From positions 140,706-204,705 of the forward strand of contig JAJEHX010000005.1 in assembly GCA_022823465.1 (NCBI GenBank): 64,000 nucleotides of DNA, written 5' to 3'. Origin of the DNA: Candidatus Latescibacterota bacterium. Lineage in GTDB: Bacteria > JAAXHH01. The position numbers and the translations under genes are program-made. Shown here in pieces: positions 36,716-45,666 of the stretch. Each line of letters opens with the position of its first letter. The first letter of the stretch is position 1. Below the pieces are notes generated by a model. The model searched no databases and was not told the origin of the DNA. It saw nothing but the letters and a program-made list of their open reading frames with translations.

Positions 36716-36744
36716 TTGACACGCCATCCCTCGTGTTGTATAGT
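36716..36744 (+). promoter_or_regulatory. Near-consensus promoter for the binding-protein/PhyH operon
   Basis: -35 TTGACA (36716-36721), 17-nt spacer, -10 TATAGT (36739-36744); transcription start near 36751 and a 63-nt leader. Among the best promoter matches in the window. Confidence 0.78.
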
Positions 36745-36813
36745 CTTAAACCTGCCGGGATCGGACATTCAGCGCCGGTCCCATCACAAACACGAACCGC
36801 TACAGGTAATAAC

Positions 36814-38541
36814 ATGAATGAATGGACACGATGGGTCCGGGCTGCGTGTTCGCGCTTCCCGGCCTTATCCGCACGGGGCCGCATCTTCGCCGCCGCGGCA
36901 TGCCTCCTCGGGTTCCTGATCTGTTTCCCGTCGGCCGCCACGCTGACCGGCGCCGTCCCCGTGGTCAATTCCATTGGTAAACCGATGCCGCCGGACGCGG
37001 CCCCCCTGGACCGGCAGGTGTTCCGCTACACGCTGGTCGAGCCGCTGACCTTCGATGTCAGCATCAACATCTACGAGGGCCAGGGAGCGCTTACGCTGTT
37101 CGAACGCCTGGTCATGCTCGACAAGAACCTGGAACTGGTCGGGGCGGCGGCTTCCTCCTGGGAACAGTCGGCGGACGGGCTGCGCTGGACGTTCAAACTC
37201 CGTCCCGACGGAAGATGGAGCGATGGCCGCACGGTCACGGCGCACGACTTCGAATATACCTACAAAAGGTTCCTGGATCCGGCCGTGGCAAGTCCCTATG
37301 CCTTCTTCTACTACGAAATCAAGGGCGCCCGTCCGTTTAACCAGGGCAGCGTTACCGACCCTTCGACCGTGGGTGTGCGGGCCCTGGACGATTTCACGCT
37401 GGAGATCGAAACGGAGAAACCCTGTCCCTATCTGCCCTTTATAGTCGCTTTCACCGGGTCTGGGCCGGTCCCCCGGTGGCAGGTGGAAAAACACGGGGTA
37501 CGGTGGAGCGATGCCGGGAACCTGGTATCCAACGCGAGCTACACCCTCTCGGAATGGCAGAAGGGCAGGCAGGCCACGCTGACCCTCAATCCCTACTATA
37601 CGGGTCCCCACAAGGGGTATCTCGAGAAAATCGTCCAGATCTTCACCACGGGACATCCGGGTACCCCGCCATACGAAAACGGCGAGATCGACTACTTGCG
37701 GGTCCTGCTGACCGACCTCCCTTTCATCGAGAACCATCCGACCCTGAAATCCGAGCTTGTCTACTACGCCTTCCCGGAGACCTGGTACCTGTTCTTCAAG
37801 ACCCGCGAACCGCCCTTCGACGACGTACGGGTGCGCCGCGCGATAAGCCACGCCATCGACCGCGAGGCGTTGTGTAAAGTCGTGCTGCGTAATACGGGCG
37901 TGCCGGCATACTCCATGCTGCCGCCCAAGTTTCCCGGTAGCGCGGATGCGTCCATACAGACCGTCCAGGCCTACGATACGGACCGCGCCAGCGCCCTCCT
38001 GGCCGAGGCGGGCTATCCTGATGGCAAGGGGTTTCCGCTGATCGATTTCTGGATAGGCAAGGTCAATCCCCAGATCAGCTATACCGCGCAGGCCGTGCAG
38101 GCGATGCTGGGCAATACCCTGGGTCTGCGGCTCCGGATGAGGGGTTCGGAAGACAAGGTATACCGGGACAACATGTACAAGTGGAACATCCCCATGGGCC
38201 TGGGGGGATTCAACGCGGACTATCCCGATCCGAACAACCTGCTCGGCATGGTGTGGAGATCGCAGCCACGGGGATTCGGACGGCAAGACTGGCGCAACGA
38301 CGACTTCGACCGGCTGATCGACGCGGCGGCGGACGAGATGGACCATGAAAATCGCATGGCCATGTACCGTGAAGCGGAGCGGCTGCTCGTGGAAGACGCG
38401 GGGGGCGCATTTCTGTATCATAATTTGACCGTGGATCTGCGAAAACCCTACCTGAAAGGGCTCGAAGTAAACAAGTTCGGATACGCGATGTTCTCGTGGA
38501 TCGGCGTCATGCATACCAAGATGTATATCGCCCGGCATTGA
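36814..38541 (+). CDS. Family 5 extracellular solute-binding protein (OppA/DppA type)
   Basis: A 575-residue periplasmic binding protein. After a signal peptide (about residues 22-42) the mature part shows EPLTFDVSINIYEG, LFERLVMLDKN, WTFKLRPDGRWSDGRTVTAHDFEYTYKR (typical of OppA) and, near the C-terminus, MAMYREAERLLVEDAGGAFLYHN. OppA-type proteins bind peptides or other small molecules for an ABC importer. No permease or ATPase genes are adjacent; instead two phytanoyl-CoA dioxygenase genes follow. AGGT precedes the ATG. A four-copy 16-bp array begins at its stop codon. Confidence 0.88.
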   Translation: MNEWTRWVRAACSRFPALSARGRIFAAAACLLGFLICFPSAATLTGAVPVVNSIGKPMPPDAAPLDRQVFRYTLVEPLTFDVSINIYEGQGALTLFERLVMLDKNLELVGAAASSWEQSADGLRWTFKLRPDGRWSDGRTVTAHDFEYTYKRFLDPAVASPYAFFYYEIKGARPFNQGSVTDPSTVGVRALDDFTLEIETEKPCPYLPFIVAFTGSGPVPRWQVEKHGVRWSDAGNLVSNASYTLSEWQKGRQATLTLNPYYTGPHKGYLEKIVQIFTTGHPGTPPYENGEIDYLRVLLTDLPFIENHPTLKSELVYYAFPETWYLFFKTREPPFDDVRVRRAISHAIDREALCKVVLRNTGVPAYSMLPPKFPGSADASIQTVQAYDTDRASALLAEAGYPDGKGFPLIDFWIGKVNPQISYTAQAVQAMLGNTLGLRLRMRGSEDKVYRDNMYKWNIPMGLGGFNADYPDPNNLLGMVWRSQPRGFGRQDWRNDDFDRLIDAAADEMDHENRMAMYREAERLLVEDAGGAFLYHNLTVDLRKPYLKGLEVNKFGYAMFSWIGVMHTKMYIARH

Positions 38542-38602
38542 GCCCTTCGTTTGTTGAGCCCTTCGTTTGTTGAGACCATTATTCGTTGAGACCGACGTGC
38601 AT
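38539..38602. repeat. Four-copy 16-bp tandem array starting at the stop codon
   Basis: Units 38539-38554 and 38555-38570 are identical (TGAGCCCTTCGTTTGT); 38571-38586 (TGAGACCATTATTCGT) is diverged and a fourth partial unit (from 38587, TGAGACC) follows. Each unit begins with TGA. Since 16 is not a multiple of three, the array provides TGA in all three forward frames after the binding-protein gene. Confidence 0.9.
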
Positions 38603-38619
38603 ACAGGAGCGCGCAGGAT

Positions 38620-39462
38620 TTGAACCCGGCTGCCACCGTAACCGATGAAGTCGTACGTCAATACAGGGAAGACGGCGCGGTTTGCATCAGGCAGGCCTTC
38701 GATCCGCACTGGGTGTCCGTCGTTGAAGCCGGCGTATCGCGCAACGTGGCCGAACCCAGCGACTACGCGGGCGTCCTGAAGGCAGGCGAGGAAGACCGGG
38801 GCGGATTCTTCGACGACTACTGCAACTGGCGGCGGATTCCCGAATACCGCGACTTCGTCTACCATTCTCCCGCGGGCGCCATGACGGCGCGGCTCATGGA
38901 CTCGGGGAGTTCCGTATTCTACCACGAGCACCTGCTGATCAAGTGGCCCGGCACCTTGAAGAGAACGCCCTGGCACCATGACCAGCCCTATTACCCGGTG
39001 AACGGCCGCCAGAACGTCTCGCTGTGGATGCCGCTGGACCCGGTGACGGAAGCGTCCTGCGTACGGTTCGTCCGAGGCTCGCACAACTGGAATCGTTGGT
39101 TCGTCCCGCGCAAGTTCGCCACCGAAAGCAACTACGCGCTGGAGGACGCATCCGTGAAGCCCATGCTCGGCGACCGTCCCTTCGAGGACGTGCCGCCCAT
39201 CGACGAACACCCGGAAGACTACGATATTCTGGCGTGGGACATGGAACCCGGAGACGTCATCGCCTTCCACATGTGCACGCTTCACGGAGCGGCGGGTAAC
39301 CAGTCCCTCACCGACGCGCGCCGCGTCCTGGCCACGCGCTGGCTCGGTGACGACGCGCGTTTCACCACCAGGCCCTGGGAAATCTCTCCCACGGAGACCG
39401 GAGGCCTTGTCCCTGGAGACCCCATGGCCTGCGACGCGTTCCCACTTGTCTGGTCCGCATGA
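38620..39462 (+). CDS. Phytanoyl-CoA dioxygenase family protein (first copy)
   Basis: A 280-residue Fe(II)/2-oxoglutarate-dependent oxygenase. Iron ligands are the HxD in PWHHDQPYYP and the distal histidine in CTLHGAAGN; the 2-oxoglutarate arginine is probably in ARRVLATRW. Translation begins at TTG (38620) with AGGAG 10 nt upstream. It lies between the orphan binding protein and a second PhyH gene, 13 nt upstream of the latter; the two proteins are not close copies. Substrates of bacterial PhyH proteins include phosphonates, ectoine and antibiotics, and cannot be predicted here. Confidence 0.87.
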   Translation: MNPAATVTDEVVRQYREDGAVCIRQAFDPHWVSVVEAGVSRNVAEPSDYAGVLKAGEEDRGGFFDDYCNWRRIPEYRDFVYHSPAGAMTARLMDSGSSVFYHEHLLIKWPGTLKRTPWHHDQPYYPVNGRQNVSLWMPLDPVTEASCVRFVRGSHNWNRWFVPRKFATESNYALEDASVKPMLGDRPFEDVPPIDEHPEDYDILAWDMEPGDVIAFHMCTLHGAAGNQSLTDARRVLATRWLGDDARFTTRPWEISPTETGGLVPGDPMACDAFPLVWSA

Positions 39463-39475
39463 AAAGGGCAGATAC

Positions 39476-40309
39476 ATGAATAGTCAATTAACAAGTGCGC
39501 AGGTCGCTTTCTATCGCCAAAACGGTTTTCTCATCATCGAGGACTTCCTCAACGAATCCGAACTCGAGACCTGGCGGTCGGCCGTGGATGAAGCGGTCGC
39601 GCTTCGGGACGCGAACAGGCTGCCCGAGGGAGCCTACCACCTTGCCCGAAAGGTAACGGCGGGGGACGAAGCCGTATTCCGGCAGCGGATCAACCTGTGG
39701 ATGGATCATGCCGGGGTCCGCGCGTTGATGCTGGACGGCCGGTTGGGTAAAATGGCGGCCGACCTGGAAGGGGTCGACGGCATCCGGATCTGGCACGACC
39801 AGGCTCTGATCAAGCTGCCCTGGGCGAACCCCACCACCTGGCACCAGGACAATACCAAGTGGTCTTTCGCGTCGGAACACGCTATCACCATCTGGGTCGC
39901 CCTGGACGACGTAACCATCCAGAACGGCTGCATGTTCTTCATGCCCGGCTCCCACAAAAAGCGGCGTGATGATTACCCGGCGGCGGGAAACCACGTGGGC
40001 GCCATGTTCGAAGCCTACCCCGATCTCGGCGAGATGGAACCTGTGCCCGTCGTCATGCCGGCGGGCGGCTGCTCCTTTCACAACGGTCTGATCGTGCACG
40101 CCGCCAACGCGAACATGACGCCCGGTCCGCGGAGGGCCTTTACCTGCGCCTACATGCCCGACCACAGCACGTTCAACGGCATACCCAACGTCCTTCCCAG
40201 GCGGATCCTGGATACCATACAAACCGGCGATCCACTGGAAGACGAGGACCAGAACCCGCTGATCCACACCTGCGACCCGACACGTGAAAACCTCTCCAGA
40301 CGCGTGTGA
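39476..40309 (+). CDS. Phytanoyl-CoA dioxygenase family protein (second copy)
   Basis: A 277-residue PhyH-fold oxygenase. HxD is in TTWHQDNTKW, and the distal histidine in GLIVHAANANMT followed by the co-substrate arginine of PRRAFTCAYM. The N-terminal SAQVAFYRQNGFLIIEDFL is the standard opening of this family. AGGG precedes the ATG at 39476. It is followed after 12 nt by the M14 peptidase gene. Sequence between the two PhyH genes differs enough that different substrates are plausible. Confidence 0.88.
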   Translation: MNSQLTSAQVAFYRQNGFLIIEDFLNESELETWRSAVDEAVALRDANRLPEGAYHLARKVTAGDEAVFRQRINLWMDHAGVRALMLDGRLGKMAADLEGVDGIRIWHDQALIKLPWANPTTWHQDNTKWSFASEHAITIWVALDDVTIQNGCMFFMPGSHKKRRDDYPAAGNHVGAMFEAYPDLGEMEPVPVVMPAGGCSFHNGLIVHAANANMTPGPRRAFTCAYMPDHSTFNGIPNVLPRRILDTIQTGDPLEDEDQNPLIHTCDPTRENLSRRV

Positions 40310-40321
40310 GGAGGTACATTG

Positions 40322-43030
40322 ATGAACAGGTTTACCGTCCTGCCGCTTTTTTGCCTGGTTCTTCTCGCCGGAATAATGCCCGGCGCATCCAAAGCGCAGG
40401 ACTTCGAATACTGGTCCGGCACCGTATACGACGATTCGGTGCCTACCGCGAAGGAAATCCTGGGCTATGACATCGGAGACCGCATTACACCCCACGCGGG
40501 ACTGATGAAATACCTGGAAGCGCTCGAAGCTGCGGTGCCCGACCAGGTGCACATACTCGAGTACGCCCGGTCCTGGGAGGGGCGGAAGCTCGTGTACGCC
40601 TTCGTGGGATCGCCGGAGCGGATCGGTGCGCTGGCAGCTGTCAGCGAAGGCATGAAGCGGCTGGCCGACCCGAGAAACACGTCCCGCGCGAGCGCCGACA
40701 GCCTGATCGCTTCCCTTCCGGTCATCGTCAACCTCAGTTACAGTGTGCACGGAAACGAGATTTCTCCCGGGGACGCGGCACTGTTCACGGCCTATCACCT
40801 GCTGGCCGCCCGCGGCGACCCGGTCGTGGACAGGATCCTCGAGGAGACCATCGTGATGATCGACCCGGTTCAGAATCCGGACGGGCGGGACCGGTTCGTC
40901 CATAACTTCGAGATCGCCGAAGGCCTGAAGCCGAACGCCAGTCCGCTGGCGGCCGAGCACAACGAACCCTGGCCCGGGGGTCGGACCAACCACTATTACT
41001 TCGACCTGAACCGCGACTGGATCTCATTGAACCATCCCGAGACGCTGGGCAGGGTGAAGGTGCTGCAGGACTACTACCCGCCCGTATTTGTCGACCTGCA
41101 CGAAATGGGCTCTAATGCCACCTATTACTTCGCGCCCGAGGCGGTACCCTATAATCCGCACCTGGCACGGGATCAGCGGGAGAGTCTTCAGCTCTTCGGC
41201 AGAAACAACGCGAATTGGTTCGATCACTACGGGTTCTCGTACTTCACGCGGGAGATATTCGACGCCTTCTACCCCGGCTACGGCGCGAGCTGGCCGTCCT
41301 ACTACGGGAGCGTGGCCATGACGTACGAACAGGCGTCGGCCCGGGGACTCGTCGTCCGGAGAAGCGATGCGTCGGTCATGCATTTCAGGGACACGGTCCG
41401 GCATCACTTCGTCGCATCCATCGCCACCAGCGAAACGGCCGCGATCAACCGGGAGAAGCTCCTGGCGGACTTCTACGCCTACCGGCAGTCCGCGATAGAG
41501 GAAGGCCGCAGCGAGGAGATCAGGGCTTATATCGTGCCGCGCAAAGCCGAAGGCAACACCTCGGGCGTGGACAAGCTGGCCTGGCTCATGGCCTATCACG
41601 GCGTGGAGGTCCAGCAGGCCGGATCGGATTTCCGTGCAGGCGGCGAAACCTATCCCGCCGGCAGTTACGTCATTTCCCTGGCGCAGCCCGCCAAGCGCCT
41701 GATCCGCACGCTCATGGACACGCACGTACCCATGAGCGAGGATTTTATCGAGGAACAGGAACGCCGCAGGAGCAAAGGCATGGGCGACCAGATCTACGAC
41801 GTGACCGCGTGGTCCTTTCCGTTGATGTACAACGTGGAGACTGTCGCCGTTGGTCGGCAGGTCGAGGGCGATCTCGCCCGGGTCGATCCTGTCAAGATAC
41901 CTCCTGGGTCGATCGAAGGTGGCCGGGCGGAAGTCGCCTACTTGGTGCCCTGGGGCACCCAGGCTGCGGGTCGGCTGCTGGCCGCTTCGCTAAGGGCGGG
42001 ACTTCGGGTATACAGCACCGACCTGGCCTTCGTGCAGGGAGACCGGCGCTACCCGTCCGGCACGCTGATCTTCAAGGTCAAGGACAACCCGGACCACTTG
42101 CACGAGACGTTGGCGCGAATCGCCGTCTCTTCGGGAGCGGAAGTCATCGCGACCGATACCGGCTGGGTGGATGAAGGGCCCAACTTCGGCAGCAACAACG
42201 TCGTCTTTATGCGCACGCCCCGCATCGCGCTCGCCTGGGACCGACCCACCCGTGCATACAACGCCGGCGCCACCCGTTTTGTCGTCGAGCGTCAAATCGG
42301 GTACCCGGTGACGCCTATTCGGACGCGCCAGCTCGCCACGGCCGATCTCAGGGACTTCGACGTACTGCTGCTGCCGGATCCCGGATTCAGTTCCACTTAC
42401 GACGACGTGCTCGGTGAACGGGGTACGCGCCGGATCAGGGACTGGGTACGCGCGGGCGGCACGGTGGTCGGACTGGGCAGCGGTGCCACCGCCTTTCTCG
42501 CGGGCGATATGACCGGACTGCTTTCGACGACTAGAGAGGACCAGGCTACAGACGACAGCCAAGAAGGCGGCGATGCGGGCACTGGGAGTGCTTCCGGCCG
42601 GATATTCAGTACAGAAGAGGAGTACCTGCAGGCGTTGCAGGCCGACGATGCCGCGCCGCCATCCACGCAGGGCGTCCTCCTTAAGGCCGGACTCGATCCC
42701 GATCACTGGCTGGCCGCCGGGCGGGACCGCACCGTGAACGCCCTGGTCAGCGGCAGTTCGATCTTTACTCCGCTCAAGCTGGACGAAGGCAGCAACGTGG
42801 CCGTCTTTCTGGGTCCCGACGAAGTCCTGGCCAGCGGCTTCGCCTGGGAAGGCAGCACGGAACAGTTGGCCTACAAGCCCCTCCTCATGGAAGAGCGACA
42901 CGGCCGCGGCCTGGCCATCGGATTCACGGCCGATCCGAACTTCAGGGCCTACATGGACGGCCTGAACATCCTGTTCCTCAACGCGATATTCCGGGCTCCG
43001 GCCCATGCGGGAGCGGCGGTGACCGAATAG
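40322..43030 (+). CDS. Secreted M14-family metallocarboxypeptidase-like protein
   Basis: A 902-residue exported protein (signal peptide to about residue 25, FCLVLLAGIMPGASKAQ). The zinc site is HxxE in YSVHGNEISPGDAA plus a histidine in VFVDLHEMGSN; NRDWISLNHPE and MTYEQASARGL fit the M14 fold. The C-terminal half (about 500-900) is unlike carboxypeptidase and resembles the glutamine-amidotransferase-like tail found in large Bacteroidetes/Gemmatimonadota M14 proteins, with an acidic Ser/Thr-rich insertion near residues 735-765. AGGAGG lies 8 nt before the ATG at 40322. Probably digests extracellular peptides. Confidence 0.85.
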   Translation: MNRFTVLPLFCLVLLAGIMPGASKAQDFEYWSGTVYDDSVPTAKEILGYDIGDRITPHAGLMKYLEALEAAVPDQVHILEYARSWEGRKLVYAFVGSPERIGALAAVSEGMKRLADPRNTSRASADSLIASLPVIVNLSYSVHGNEISPGDAALFTAYHLLAARGDPVVDRILEETIVMIDPVQNPDGRDRFVHNFEIAEGLKPNASPLAAEHNEPWPGGRTNHYYFDLNRDWISLNHPETLGRVKVLQDYYPPVFVDLHEMGSNATYYFAPEAVPYNPHLARDQRESLQLFGRNNANWFDHYGFSYFTREIFDAFYPGYGASWPSYYGSVAMTYEQASARGLVVRRSDASVMHFRDTVRHHFVASIATSETAAINREKLLADFYAYRQSAIEEGRSEEIRAYIVPRKAEGNTSGVDKLAWLMAYHGVEVQQAGSDFRAGGETYPAGSYVISLAQPAKRLIRTLMDTHVPMSEDFIEEQERRRSKGMGDQIYDVTAWSFPLMYNVETVAVGRQVEGDLARVDPVKIPPGSIEGGRAEVAYLVPWGTQAAGRLLAASLRAGLRVYSTDLAFVQGDRRYPSGTLIFKVKDNPDHLHETLARIAVSSGAEVIATDTGWVDEGPNFGSNNVVFMRTPRIALAWDRPTRAYNAGATRFVVERQIGYPVTPIRTRQLATADLRDFDVLLLPDPGFSSTYDDVLGERGTRRIRDWVRAGGTVVGLGSGATAFLAGDMTGLLSTTREDQATDDSQEGGDAGTGSASGRIFSTEEEYLQALQADDAAPPSTQGVLLKAGLDPDHWLAAGRDRTVNALVSGSSIFTPLKLDEGSNVAVFLGPDEVLASGFAWEGSTEQLAYKPLLMEERHGRGLAIGFTADPNFRAYMDGLNILFLNAIFRAPAHAGAAVTE

Positions 43031-43186
43031 TTTGACCGCAGCGGCCGAGACGGTCCGGGCGACATAGACGACCGAGTCCCCGGAACGACCTCGGTGAAGC
43101 CCGAATAATCGGAACATCCAAGGAAACACGCAGGCAACCTGAAGGCGGCCTGCCAGCAGACCTCGCACAGAAAGGCGGTATGAGGA

Positions 43187-44194
43187 ATGTCCACCATTCC
43201 CATGCGAAACACCCCGCCGGAACACGGCATCAGGGTGCCTTACGAAACCCATTTGGCGTTTATTACGGAACTTTTCGTCGCGGCCGGCATGAGACCCGCG
43301 GAAGCCGGACTGATGGGCAGGATCCTCGCCACGGCCGACAAGCGCTGTGTGTACAGCCACGGCACGCAGCAGGCGCTGGGTTACCTGCCGAAGCTACGCG
43401 ACGGCGAGGTCAATCCGCGCCCCGACGTGACCGTGGTTCGCGAATCGGAAACCGTCGTGGTCCTGGACGGGGACGGCGGCATGGGTTACGGGCCCTCCCA
43501 CCGGGGCATGGAGACCGCCATCGAGAAGGCGCTGGCCCATGGCCTGGGTGCGGCCACTACCCGAAATCACTATCACTTCGGAGCGGCCGGAAACTACTCC
43601 CGCATGGCCCTCGAACACGGGTGCGTGGGATGGGCGCTTTCCACCCACCGCATCGCCCTCGATCCGAATAATGTGATCATGTCCGCAAGCGGCGGTTCTC
43701 CCATGAGCCTGGCCTTCCCGACGCGGAGCCAGCCTCCGCTCGTGCTCGACATGGCCGCGGTTTTCATGGGATACAAGGACGAACTGTTCCAGGAATTCTA
43801 TGCCCTGTTCGCCAAGAGCCTGGGACTCGCGGTCGCCTTGCAGGCGCTCGGGGGCATCCTGGCCGGTATCTGGAGACCGGAATTCCAGCCACCCCAGGCG
43901 AAATGGGAATCCAACCAGGGCGCCTTCCTGCTGGCTATGAAGATTGATCACTTCATGGATCTGGACGAGTTTGAGCGGTCGCTGGACAATTTCGTATCGA
44001 AGGCAAGGGCTATGAGGCCATTTCCGGGCATGCCCTACGCGGAACTGCCCGGCGGCATGGAATGGCGGTGGGAAAAGGAAAACGAGGAGAAAGGGGTACC
44101 GTTAAGCGACGAACACCGCGCGAAGCTGGAGGAAATCGCGCGCACGTTTAACATAAAGCCGCCCTACGAGGCGTTCGAATCCACGCGATTCTGA
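43187..44194 (+). CDS. Ldh2/malate dehydrogenase-like (YiaK/ComC family) oxidoreductase
   Basis: A 335-residue NAD(P)-dependent 2-hydroxyacid (or imine) reductase. Family hallmarks are DKRCVYSHGTQQAL near residue 50, LDGDGGMGYGPS, TRNHYHFGAAG (NH.HFG motif) and the VLDMAAVFMGY segment. The usual active-site SHG is retained. A purine-rich AAAGGCGG precedes the ATG. It follows the M14 gene after 156 nt in which I see no gene. The stop region shows a 12-bp duplication. Substrate not assignable. Confidence 0.85.
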   Translation: MSTIPMRNTPPEHGIRVPYETHLAFITELFVAAGMRPAEAGLMGRILATADKRCVYSHGTQQALGYLPKLRDGEVNPRPDVTVVRESETVVVLDGDGGMGYGPSHRGMETAIEKALAHGLGAATTRNHYHFGAAGNYSRMALEHGCVGWALSTHRIALDPNNVIMSASGGSPMSLAFPTRSQPPLVLDMAAVFMGYKDELFQEFYALFAKSLGLAVALQALGGILAGIWRPEFQPPQAKWESNQGAFLLAMKIDHFMDLDEFERSLDNFVSKARAMRPFPGMPYAELPGGMEWRWEKENEEKGVPLSDEHRAKLEEIARTFNIKPPYEAFESTRF

Positions 44195-44210
44195 AACGAA
44201 TTCGAAACGA
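44188..44210. repeat. 12/11-bp tandem duplication spanning a stop codon
   Basis: ATTCTGAAACGA (44188-44199, containing the TGA stop) is followed directly by ATTCGAAACGA (44200-44210), the same unit less one base. Confidence 0.75.
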
Positions 44211-44228
44211 CTCTGCCGGATCTTCAAC

Positions 44229-44281
44229 AGCGCTCACGAAGGCGGTCGATTGAAAGCGCTCTCAAAGCGCTCACGAAGGCG
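44229..44281. repeat. 16-bp direct repeat spanning the stop of the DUF4440 gene
   Basis: AGCGCTCACGAAGGCG occurs perfectly at 44229-44244 and 44266-44281. The second copy contains the stop codon (44271-44273, minus strand) of the SnoaL-like gene; the first is its duplicate 37 bp downstream of it. Confidence 0.88.
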
Positions 44282-44687
44282 CCCGCTTGAACCAGGTCTC
44301 GTGCACGCGGAGCCATTCCAGGCCGTTGGGCTTCTCGCCGTTGCGGCGGAAAACCGCGGTGCTGTGTCTCGAGGTCGTCTCCCCGTCTTCCGTCTGCCAT
44401 TCCTCGTATTCGGCGACTACGAGCGACCGGTCTTCTTCCAGGACCCGGACGCGCTCGATCCAGATTCGGATGCCCTGCCGACCGGCGTGGGCTTCATAGA
44501 GGCCTTTCAGCAGCGGCGCCCGCTCCACTTTGCCGCCATGGGGCATGACGATCACGAAGGTTTCGGCAAGCGCCGTATCGATTCGGCTGAAGGCCTCCGC
44601 TGTCCTGGGGACACGACCGTTGAACCATGCTTCGAAGCACTGGTGCAACGTGTCGATTTCGTTTTGGCACGCTTCATGAATCTGCAT
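44271..44687 (-). CDS. SnoaL/DUF4440-like small protein
   Basis: A 138-residue protein with the cone-shaped alpha/beta barrel pattern of the NTF2-like superfamily: helical start (CQNEIDTLHQCFEAWFNG), then FVIVMPHGG and later beta strands RSLVVAEYEEWQ, STAVFRRN and LEWLRVHETWF. Members bind small hydrophobic ligands or act as isomerases, but many have no known role. It is convergent with the Ldh2-family gene. Confidence 0.75.
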   Translation of the reverse strand: MQIHEACQNEIDTLHQCFEAWFNGRVPRTAEAFSRIDTALAETFVIVMPHGGKVERAPLLKGLYEAHAGRQGIRIWIERVRVLEEDRSLVVAEYEEWQTEDGETTSRHSTAVFRRNGEKPNGLEWLRVHETWFKRAPS

Positions 44688-44784
44688 GGATGGTCCCGGA
44701 TTCCGACCGCGCGGTACAGGTGCGTGGGTCTGTTTAAGTAACTGTATTTAATGAAGTAAGGCGCAATATGGGCATGTTGGGGAT

Positions 44785-45324
44785 TCAGCGGCCCACCTTG
44801 AAGCCCACCATGGCGTAGACCGCGCTCGTGCTGACGCCCTTGTCCAGGCTGATGTATCTTCCTTCCAGGCCCACGAACACGATACCCAGTGACACGCCGA
44901 CCATAACGCCCGGATGCGCGTAATAGGTATTTGTCGTCCTGGTAATGACCGTCCTGGTATCGCCTTCCATGAGCACCGTCTCCTCCGAATCCTGCGCCCG
45001 TCCTACGCCCATCGTTGCACGCACGAGAATGGGAGAAGATACCAGCGTCACGCCCGCGTCCACCCCGTACAGCAGCAGGGATTTCTCGCCGTCGCCTTCT
45101 GTTGTCGTCAGGTGATAGGTCGCCCTCGCCCCGACGTGTACGGTCCTGATTCCGGTCGGCAGGTTAACGACTACGCTGCCGCCCCCGCCTCTCTCGTATT
45201 CGTCCAGGGCCTGTCCGCCGTGAAACCCGAACTCCGCGCCCTGGGCATGGACCGGCTCCGCGGCCAGGAATGCGGGGAGCCACAACAGGCAGGACGTCCG
45301 GAAGATCAAATGAAATACGGTCAT
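44785..45324 (-). CDS. Small exported beta-barrel-like protein of unknown function
   Basis: A 179-residue protein with a signal peptide (LIFRTSCLLWLPAFLAAEPVHAQ) and an alternating-hydrophobicity pattern with many glycines (GVMVGVSLGIVFVGLEGRYI) that suggests a small outer-membrane beta-barrel. The last residues are VGFKVGR, without the terminal aromatic typical of BAM substrates. GGAGAG precedes the ATG. I do not recognise the family. It is divergent from the SulP transporter across 342 nt. Confidence 0.6.
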   Translation of the reverse strand: MTVFHLIFRTSCLLWLPAFLAAEPVHAQGAEFGFHGGQALDEYERGGGGSVVVNLPTGIRTVHVGARATYHLTTTEGDGEKSLLLYGVDAGVTLVSSPILVRATMGVGRAQDSEETVLMEGDTRTVITRTTNTYYAHPGVMVGVSLGIVFVGLEGRYISLDKGVSTSAVYAMVGFKVGR

Positions 45325-45666
45325 CGTTCGCTCTCCGAGCGATCAGGCACTTGTCGTCAAAGCCGAATCCGTCTTCCGGAGGATTCGGCCGGTATTCGTC
45401 GTCAGGCGAACCCACCTCGAGAGGTTGCCGAGGCTATGATACCCATCTGAAGCCGTCTTCGTCCAATACTTTCTGTTCTTTCCCCGCCGGCCTCAGTACA
45501 AAGTGCCGGATTTGAAATAAAGACGCGTTCAATTGACTTTGATACTGGTTCGAGATTGTTTTGATCCCTGGTATCAATTCGATTACTATGTGACTTAGAG
45601 ACTACTCGAGAACCCGCGTGGCCGGCGGGATTTAATACCTGTTGTGGTCTACGGAACACACCGCAC
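45325..45666. other. Divergent intergenic region with a candidate operator
   Basis: A 342-nt gap, more AT-rich than its surroundings in the middle. It holds a plus-strand promoter candidate (45561-45589) and an inverted repeat, TTGATAC (45539-45545) with GTATCAA (45571-45577), which overlaps that promoter's -35 region. I see no gene or RNA gene in it. Confidence 0.5.
45561..45589 (+). promoter_or_regulatory. Promoter candidate for the SulP-type transporter
   Basis: -35 TTGATC (45561-45566), 17-nt spacer, -10 TACTAT (45584-45589); leader about 70 nt to the TTG start. One arm of an inverted repeat lies within the spacer. Confidence 0.5.

Noticed and set aside
36865..39477. Minus-strand open frame of 870 codons over the binding-protein and PhyH genes
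   Set aside because: It is antisense to clear family members with promoters and ribosome-binding sites.
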